Below, in pieces: positions 58,140 to 64,000 of a stretch of 64,000 bases of DNA; position 1 is the first letter of the stretch; the number at the start of each line of letters is the position of its first letter. Made by a program: the position numbers and the translations under genes. The DNA lies in NCBI GenBank assembly GCA_026397725.1, contig JAPLUI010000325.1:1-64000 (forward strand), given 5' to 3'. This DNA comes from Verrucomicrobiota bacterium. Its GTDB lineage: Bacteria; Verrucomicrobiota; Verrucomicrobiia; Verrucomicrobiales; Akkermansiaceae. Below the pieces are notes generated by a model that ran no database searches, was not told where the DNA came from, and was given only the letters and a program-made list of their open reading frames with translations.

Positions 58140-59220
58140 GGGATCGGAATGGGGATCGGATGGAAAACGAATCCACAATGCCGAGGGTCAGTTCATTGTT
58201 GGGCTGGATCAGACTGCGTTCGTGGATGCGGGCATCGGGACCGCTCCCCTGGCGCAGGGATTTGAAGAATGCCCTGTACACGGCGCAAGCCGTTATTTTC
58301 GGGTCGGCAAGCCGCACGGCGAGGTCGGCTTGGTCTACCGACTCCCAAGGTGTTCTTCCCAGGCGTTCTTCGGGTGCGTGACCGTACAGGACCGACATCC
58401 AGAGTTCGTCGCAATAGTCCACCATGAAGCCGTCAATGTTGCCACGCAGGGCGTTGAAGCGGGCGCGGACATACTCCTGCACGTGCGGCAGGGAGAAATC
58501 CAAATTGCGACCGAGTTCTTTGTTGAGAAGCCAATCGGGGTGCGCCTCCCGGAAGTCGCGGCTGATTCTCCGGCCCAGTTTTGGAAACTGGATCTGCGGC
58601 TGGATATAGGTGAATGCGAGACAGCCGGCATCGCGCATGCCTTGTCCCAGCTTTTCGGACGTTTCATAGGGTGCAGTGTAGTAACCGTGCTTCTGCCAAT
58701 GGGCATCGTCCCACCAACCCTGGGGATTGTATTCAGTATACGAATCCGGGACGAGTCGGACGGCGGCGCGCGAGTAGTTTGAAAATCCGCTCTCTTTCAT
58801 CTTCTGCGCTTCCTCGACCAAGCCGGAACTGGTGTTGATCTTGTAGGCGGATTTACCGGGATGATCCTGCGCCCCTGAAGTTTTCCAAACGCCCGCATAC
58901 CACGCACAGACCGTCGGGAAGTCGTACACGTTCGGCTTCGCGCCCGTCGCCTCGCGCAAGGCCCAGCCGTATTTCTCCAGCGCCTCGAACGGATTCGCCG
59001 TGCCGGCATCCACATAGAAATGGACCGGAGAACGTCTGCCAGACAACAAAGTGCCTGGGGAAAGCAAGTCTGCATAAGGGAACTTCTGCAAACTGATTTT
59101 CGGAGGTGGGTTGAGGGTGATGCTGCGCTTAGAGGTGTGAGTGGTTTTCTTGGTGAGCTGGTCTCCTGGCCGGAGTTCGGGGCCCAGCTCAGTCGAGGAA
59201 TTCAACGGCAAGCTCGTCAC
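58140..59220 (-). pseudogene. Glycoside hydrolase barrel fragment, both ends missing
   Basis: From about residue 45 of the frame (KFPYADLLSPGTLLSGRRSP) to about residue 358 (QPNNELTLGIVDS) it reads as a TIM-barrel glycosidase of the alpha-galactosidase/GH31-GH36-like clan: YGWALREATGAKPNVYDFPT, YTEYNPQGWWDDAHWQKHGY, AFTYIQPQIQFPKLGRRISR, NIDGFMVDYCDELWMSVLYG with a plausible catalytic Asp. There is no signal peptide, and after SFSIRS the sequence becomes random-looking until a stop at 57736. Both the N-terminal and the C-terminal parts of the gene are lost. Exact family is uncertain. Confidence 0.6.
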
Positions 59221-59243
59221 CGCCGAGGTGGTGAAGGAATGCC

Positions 59244-62153
59244 TTATTCGAACGTGATGATGAAGTCGTTGCCAGCGAGGGTGGTCGCGGAGATCGCTGG
59301 CGGTGGGTCACCGCGCAAACGGAAAAAACCTTGGGTGCATGTCACGGGAACCGAAACCTGCTTGCGATCCAGATCGACGAAAGCGGACGCCTCGTCCGCG
59401 AAACCGTCCGGCAGGTTCATGCTCGATTCCACCGTGAACCGCGACGCGGGTCCCAACACCTCGATTTCGGCAAACTGCAGGGCGAAGCGGCCACCGTCGT
59501 TGGGGTTGGACCGCAGGACAGCGGCGGCAACCCGAACATAGCGGGCTTGTCGCGGAGTGAAAGCGTAGGTCTGCGGTCCCGCAGGCAACGGCAGATTGGC
59601 GACGCTTGCGACCGCAGTCCAGGCGATTCCGTTAGGCGAAGCGAGGATATCAAAGGTGACCGGAAAACCATAACCGACATTGCCCGCATCGCCGCGGGGA
59701 TGCAGGCGCACCGTGTCAATCTGCTGGTTCACGCCGAGATCCACTTGCACCCATTCCGGCTGGCTGGCGGATGATGTCCGACTGCTCCAGCCATGGATCG
59801 GGACCGACCACGGCGCCGGGCTTGGCAAGCTGCCGCGCTGGCCATCCACCAGGCGGAGGCGTCCCCAGGCCGACTGCACGCCGAGGTTGCCGCCGTTTTC
59901 GATGGAACTCGACGAACTCACGTAGCCGTGCAGGGCGAGATTGCGCGGCGGGCGCGTGGCGGGAACCACCACCAGCTTGATCACGGTGTCGTCGGGAATC
60001 CAGGAATCACCCGAAGCAAGGGTCAGCCGCAGGCCCGCAGCGTCCTGTTGGAGTTGCATCGTGTGGCCGTTTGCCAGCAGGGTGGCTGTTAGGAAGGTCT
60101 TGCCATCGGCGGGCGGAGGAAGAACCAGCACCTTGCCGGCGGGTGGATTCATCACATGCACATACTCGACCGAGTCGTCGGTCCTTTTCGTCGCGACAAT
60201 ACCGTTGGTCAGGTTTGCTAGAAACGCGCCCTCGGAGGTCGGATAGGAAGTGCTCGGACTGACGCTGCGCAGCGCCTCGGCGACCGGTTGTACAAGGGAT
60301 GTGAGGTCGGTGAATGCGCCGGCGACGCCATTTTCCCAAGTTCCGTTCGTGTACGGGCTGGCAGCCCATTGCACGCCGGGGCCCTCGGTGGCGGCGGCCG
60401 CCTGGAGCACGGAATAGCGGAACATCTGCCGGCCGGTCAGGCGGGCCGTGCCCTGTGCCGGAGGGATGATGGTGGCCCAGTGATGACCTTGCACGATGGC
60501 CGGCACCCGGCGGTAGGCGGGCCAGGTCTCGATGTTGTAGTCGGTTTCGGCGCGCGAGTTCCATGGATCGAGCCACGACGGCCGCCACACTTCCTTGATG
60601 CCGAGTTCGCAGGTGTCGTTGGGTCCGGCGAGGGCGGAGAGGCTCAAACCGGGCCTGCGGGACAGGATGGTGGCGCGCAGGCGTGGCAGGTCGAGCTTGC
60701 CCGCCCAGCGGGAATCGGATGACATGCCGAACTCGCTGTCCATGCCGATTCCCACAATGTCATTGCCGTAGCGTTCGACAATCTCGGCATGAACATCGTT
60801 GATGAAGTCGTTCCATTTCTGATAGTTGTCGGTGGGGTCATTGAAGCCCAGGAGCGTCTGTTGTTCCGCCGAATAGTCATGCCCGTCCAGCGGATGGGTG
60901 AAGAGATATACCTTGATGTTACGGGCCTTGAAAGCCGTGATCATTTCACCTATCAGATCGCGCCGCGAGGTGAAGCCCGGTCCGCGCCAGTTGTCGAGGG
61001 CGGCGCAGGGATGCAAGGTGGTGCCCGCGCCGTGGAAATCCATCAACACGACGTGATCAAACCCGAAGCGTGCCGCTTGCTCCGCCACGGCATTGACGTC
61101 GGCGGAATCGGCGAATTGATCCAACGTGGTCGCCCGCGATCCGTCGGCAAAGCAGATGGGATTTTCCACGCCATCCGGTGGGCCGGTCCAAGTGATGAAG
61201 AGTCCTTGGCGCAACCGGAAATTGTCCGCGTAGGTGGCGGTGGACGGAACCGTGCGCGCGGCGGGAATATACACCTTGAGCGGTTTGGTATCCGCCGCTT
61301 GTCCGTCGGTCGCGCGGATTATTGTTAGAGCAAGCGTCACCGTGGTGTCGGAAACGGGCGTGGTGATCGTGCCATCGCGACTGATGATGGCCGGGTTGCT
61401 GGAGCTTTTCACGGAAATCTGATAGCCCGCCGCCGGCGAAGGCAGGATCAGACGGGTTGCGCCGCGCATGGGAGGCGTGAGGGTGCGGATTGCATCGGCG
61501 AGGTTGGCTAGGTGGTCGTCTCTCAGGGAAGTGAGGGAAAAATCATCCACCCAGCCGAGGCCTCCGCCGTTGCCGATGCCCACACTGGTGATGCCCGCGG
61601 CAGCGGCGGCGGCGACCGGTCCGTTGACGGTCGCATCATCGACCTTGAATTCGTAGGTCCAGTTGGATGTCAGGACAGGCCGGGTGTCGAGGAGGATGGT
61701 GAGCTTGTGGGCGCCGTTGAACACACCGGCATTGCCGCCGGGAAAGGTCTGGAGCTGATTGGAGACATCCGCTTGCGCGCGCAACAGCATCGAGCCGGTG
61801 GGATTGTTGATGGTGTGCCAGGCGCCTTGGGTGGCCATGCCTTTGGCAAATCCGCAGGCCAGCCATTCATAGGCGGGATTGGCGCTCGTGCACTCGAGCC
61901 GCATGGATAGCGTGTAGAGATTGTTAGAGCGGGGCTGGAACGGCAGGAACGCGAGGCGCGATGGAGTCGTGACGTTGGCCCGGCTGCCATCGGTTTGCCA
62001 CGCGCCATCCGCCACCCAGCGCGCGTCGCTTTGATCGGGTTGCGTGTTGTGCAGATACCCTTGCCGGGAGAAGCTCTCGGCGTGGATGATGAACTCGGCG
62101 CGGGCCAGACCGGCGGATGAGAAAACAACAAGACCGGTAACGAGGTGTTTCAT
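59244..62153 (-). CDS. Secreted fucosidase-like barrel protein with discoidin domain
   Basis: 969 residues, signal peptide MKHLVTGLVVFSSAGLARAE. Residues about 20-215 form a LamG-like lectin fold (TLSMRLECTSANPAYEWLAC, KLTILLDTRPVLTSNWTYEF, GIGNGGGLGWVDDFSLTSLR). Then an Ig-like linker and a TIM barrel related to GH29 (FRLRQGLFITWTGPPDGVEN, FGFDHVVLMDFHGAGTTLHP, NIKVYLFTHPLDGHDYSAEQ, DIVGIGMDSEFGMSSDSRWA with a candidate nucleophile Asp). A beta domain (VEYVHVMNPPAGKVLVLPPP) is followed by an F5/8-type C domain (NLALHGYVSSSSSIENGGNL, EWVQVDLGVNQQIDTVRLHP) and a short tail. It is intact. It gives the reference for the collapsed gene at 48091. Likely acts on fucose-like residues; this is inference. 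Confidence 0.65.
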   Translation of the reverse strand: MKHLVTGLVVFSSAGLARAEFIIHAESFSRQGYLHNTQPDQSDARWVADGAWQTDGSRANVTTPSRLAFLPFQPRSNNLYTLSMRLECTSANPAYEWLACGFAKGMATQGAWHTINNPTGSMLLRAQADVSNQLQTFPGGNAGVFNGAHKLTILLDTRPVLTSNWTYEFKVDDATVNGPVAAAAAAGITSVGIGNGGGLGWVDDFSLTSLRDDHLANLADAIRTLTPPMRGATRLILPSPAAGYQISVKSSSNPAIISRDGTITTPVSDTTVTLALTIIRATDGQAADTKPLKVYIPAARTVPSTATYADNFRLRQGLFITWTGPPDGVENPICFADGSRATTLDQFADSADVNAVAEQAARFGFDHVVLMDFHGAGTTLHPCAALDNWRGPGFTSRRDLIGEMITAFKARNIKVYLFTHPLDGHDYSAEQQTLLGFNDPTDNYQKWNDFINDVHAEIVERYGNDIVGIGMDSEFGMSSDSRWAGKLDLPRLRATILSRRPGLSLSALAGPNDTCELGIKEVWRPSWLDPWNSRAETDYNIETWPAYRRVPAIVQGHHWATIIPPAQGTARLTGRQMFRYSVLQAAAATEGPGVQWAASPYTNGTWENGVAGAFTDLTSLVQPVAEALRSVSPSTSYPTSEGAFLANLTNGIVATKRTDDSVEYVHVMNPPAGKVLVLPPPADGKTFLTATLLANGHTMQLQQDAAGLRLTLASGDSWIPDDTVIKLVVVPATRPPRNLALHGYVSSSSSIENGGNLGVQSAWGRLRLVDGQRGSLPSPAPWSVPIHGWSSRTSSASQPEWVQVDLGVNQQIDTVRLHPRGDAGNVGYGFPVTFDILASPNGIAWTAVASVANLPLPAGPQTYAFTPRQARYVRVAAAVLRSNPNDGGRFALQFAEIEVLGPASRFTVESSMNLPDGFADEASAFVDLDRKQVSVPVTCTQGFFRLRGDPPPAISATTLAGNDFIITFE

Positions 62154-62165
62154 GGGGTGGTCCGA

Positions 62166-62207
62166 GCCTTCAGTCCGTTCTCAACAGAGGTGGAACGGAC
62201 TGAAGGC
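62166..62207 (-). terminator. 15-bp stem hairpin after the beta-strand-repeat paralogue
   Basis: GCCTTCAGTCCGTTC (62166-62180) and GAACGGACTGAAGGC (62193-62207) are perfect complements with a 12-base loop. It lies between the stop at 62219 and the next start at 62153, so it can end the first transcript or separate the two. No T-tract. Confidence 0.6.
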
Positions 62208-62218
62208 CGCTACAACTA

Positions 62219-64000
62219 CTACGGCTTCGTCACCGCGAGACGGCCGAAGAGCGTTGTGTTGGATCCTCTTGGCACGGTGACGACCACTTCATCAATGCCA
62301 CCTCCGATATCCGTGACCACCACACCGGTGCCACCCGGAATGGCAAGGGGGTTCCAGTCTGTTAGATTGTCGCTGTATTCGAACGTCTGGGTGGTGTCGG
62401 CAGTGGAGGCGGCGCGGCGATGGAAGGTGAAGACAAAATCCGTGGCCGTGGTGGTCGAGGTGGGCAGGATGGCGGTGGACTCAACCGCCGGGTCGCCATT
62501 TTTCAGCACGTATTCCAGCAAATTCGGGATGCCGTCGTGGTCGGGATCGCCGGTGGGGGATTTGTCCGGGAGCGTCGGCCAGGTGGCGTCGATCCAGCCG
62601 AGGAACGGATCGGTGGTGTGGAGAGCGAGCTGGCCGGTGGCTTGGGTAAACGTCCAGACCTTGCCGCCCTGCGGCAGGGTCCAGACGCCGGCATTGTTGG
62701 TGAAGGCCCCGAGCGAGCTGTTGACGCCAAAGGTGCCGCCATAGGAAGCCGCGACATGGGCGGCATCGACGATGAGCCAGGTGTTGCCATTGGTTAGGTT
62801 GGCGGCTGCCAGCTCGAGATAGATTTCGCCGTCGAGGCTCACGGCGGGATTGCCGGCGCCGGTGATCTTGTTAGACGTGTTGTTCAATGTGGGGTGGAAC
62901 CGGCTGCTGCCGCCGCTGGCGAGGATCAGGCTGCCGGCCTCCACGGTGGTGTCACCGCTGTAGGTGTTGGTGCCGGAGAGGGTCAGCGTGCCCGCGCCTT
63001 GTTTGGTTAGACCACCGCCCTGATCCAGCAGGTTCACGAGAATGCCGATGTTGAAACTGTTCGTATTGATAACCGCGCCGCCCGCTCCGACATAGCTGTT
63101 TTGATAGCCGCCATAGAGGGTGATGAAGTTGGCATTGTCCGCGCCGATGACGGTGACCTTGCCACCGTTGAAAGTCAGGTAGGCACTGTTGCCCCAGCCG
63201 TACTCGCGGTCGGCGACGCGGATGGACGGAGTGCGGAGTTCGCCGCCGTTGAGATAGAGGGCGAAGGTGGCACCCGTGCCGACGCTGCCATCCACGCCGT
63301 TGGTGGCGGTGACGGTGCCGGCGTTGATGTTCACGTTGCCCCAGTCGGCGCTGTAACCCGCTCCGGCCGGTGTTGTCAGGCGGTTGGTTGTCAGGGAACC
63401 GCTTTGGATGGTCAGATTGGAGCGCCCGACCGCGGTGTCGCCGCCAACAGCGACGGCGGAGCCATCGATGACCAGGCTCGGATTCACGCCGTAGGAGCCG
63501 TCATTCGCGCTGGCACCCTGGACGACGAGTGACTTGGTGCCAAGGTCAACGGAACTGCCGGTTAGAGTGAGCGTGGAGGTGCGCGAGGGGAAATCGACCA
63601 GCACGGTGCCGGCGCTTGAGCCGTTGGTGATGTTGCCGGAAAGGGTGGCGGAGGAGTTCAGGAGGCTCCGGATTGTCGGGCCGCCCGCGAGGTCGATGGC
63701 ATTGGCAATGGTTCCCGTCGTTCTGACGGCAAGGATCGCGGCGTCTGTTACGGCTATGTTACCGCTCCCTGCGGCGGTGGGATTGGCCAGCACCAGCGTG
63801 CCGCCATTGATGGCAGTGCCGCCGGAGTAGTTGCTAGGCGAAGCGAGTTCGAGCAAGCTGCCGCTGGATTTCACGAGGCTGAAGTTGTCCTCATCGGCAC
63901 TGGCACCGCCCAGTTTGCCGGCAAACGAGGTGAGGGCGGACCCGCTTACCGTCAGTGTTGCGGGGGTGGCACTGCCATTGACGATCTGGTTGGAGGTACC
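62219..64000 (-). CDS. Autotransporter-associated beta-strand repeat protein, partial (start beyond window)
   Basis: Open to the window edge; the frame read from 64000 starts GTSNQIVNGSATPATLTVSG and continues without a stop. It is a close paralogue of 54405-57851 (about residues 385-1148), with the same repeats (TLTLTGSSVDLGTKSLVVQG, YSADWGNVNIN, GAGTLTLSGTNTYSGDTTVE) but without the second DUF642-like module: after GQLALHTTDPFLGWIDATWP it goes directly to the DHDGIPNLLEYVLKNGDP motif and a terminal module almost identical to that of the other gene (GGIDEVVVTVPRGSNTTLFG). Probable surface protein of the same kind. Confidence 0.8.
   Translation of the reverse strand, partial: GTSNQIVNGSATPATLTVSGSALTSFAGKLGGASADEDNFSLVKSSGSLLELASPSNYSGGTAINGGTLVLANPTAAGSGNIAVTDAAILAVRTTGTIANAIDLAGGPTIRSLLNSSATLSGNITNGSSAGTVLVDFPSRTSTLTLTGSSVDLGTKSLVVQGASANDGSYGVNPSLVIDGSAVAVGGDTAVGRSNLTIQSGSLTTNRLTTPAGAGYSADWGNVNINAGTVTATNGVDGSVGTGATFALYLNGGELRTPSIRVADREYGWGNSAYLTFNGGKVTVIGADNANFITLYGGYQNSYVGAGGAVINTNSFNIGILVNLLDQGGGLTKQGAGTLTLSGTNTYSGDTTVEAGSLILASGGSSRFHPTLNNTSNKITGAGNPAVSLDGEIYLELAAANLTNGNTWLIVDAAHVAASYGGTFGVNSSLGAFTNNAGVWTLPQGGKVWTFTQATGQLALHTTDPFLGWIDATWPTLPDKSPTGDPDHDGIPNLLEYVLKNGDPAVESTAILPTSTTTATDFVFTFHRRAASTADTTQTFEYSDNLTDWNPLAIPGGTGVVVTDIGGGIDEVVVTVPRGSNTTLFGRLAVTKP

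Overview
This is a GC-rich, gene-dense bacterial segment that looks like a member of the Verrucomicrobiota or the wider PVC group. That assignment is an inference from the protein families: autotransporter-associated beta-strand repeat proteins, DUF6288/PDZ/HEAT proteins, a DUF5703-like giant secreted hydrolase, SGNH sialate-O-acetylesterase-like enzymes, GH20, GH29-like and GH106-like enzymes, GntR-headed LacI-type regulators, and a MoxR/DUF58/BatA-type operon with a giant vWA-TPR protein. Almost all genes lie on the minus strand. I saw no rRNA, tRNA, CRISPR array or transposase.

Layout. 0-8.4 kb: a secreted carbohydrate-use cluster (GH20 hexosaminidase, GH20b fragment, coiled-coil transglutaminase-like protein, SHD1-SGNH esterase, URO-D-like protein) followed by an MFS transporter and a Gfo/Idh/MocA oxidoreductase that have both lost their middles. 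8.4-16.4 kb: an amplified module, a glycine-rich secreted protein divergent from a GntR/LacI-type regulator. It is present in several copies, mostly broken, and is interspersed with toxin-antitoxin genes; only the last regulator copy is intact. 16.5-30.1 kb: an operon MoxR - DUF58 - BatA-like - giant (about 3,300 residues) vWA/TPR protein with a TraB/ChaN-like end. 30.1-48.5 kb: a second carbohydrate cluster with three DUF6288 genes, a GH-like/DUF3863 protein, a parallel beta-helix protein, a TIM-barrel isomerase, a desaturase-Rieske-NqrF-like fusion resembling a one-polypeptide MocDEF oxygenase, and truncated SGNH, GH29, GH106 and GH29-like genes. 48.8-64 kb: very large secreted proteins that share repeated N-terminal and C-terminal modules, plus one GH fragment; the last gene runs off the window.

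How it may work together (inference): secreted enzymes remove acetyl groups and hexosamine, fucose or rhamnose from a complex, modified glycan; the isomerase and oxidoreductase process the released sugars; the fused oxygenase could remove O-methyl groups. Sugar-responsive GntR/LacI-type proteins may act on 20-bp dyads such as the one found upstream of two of these genes.

Two cautions. First, many genes are internally deleted, mostly in frame, which suggests decay or a faulty assembly. Second, six frame breaks are all of the same kind, one missing base in or next to a homopolymer, which is typical of uncorrected long-read consensus. The annotation joins such genes where the protein clearly continues.
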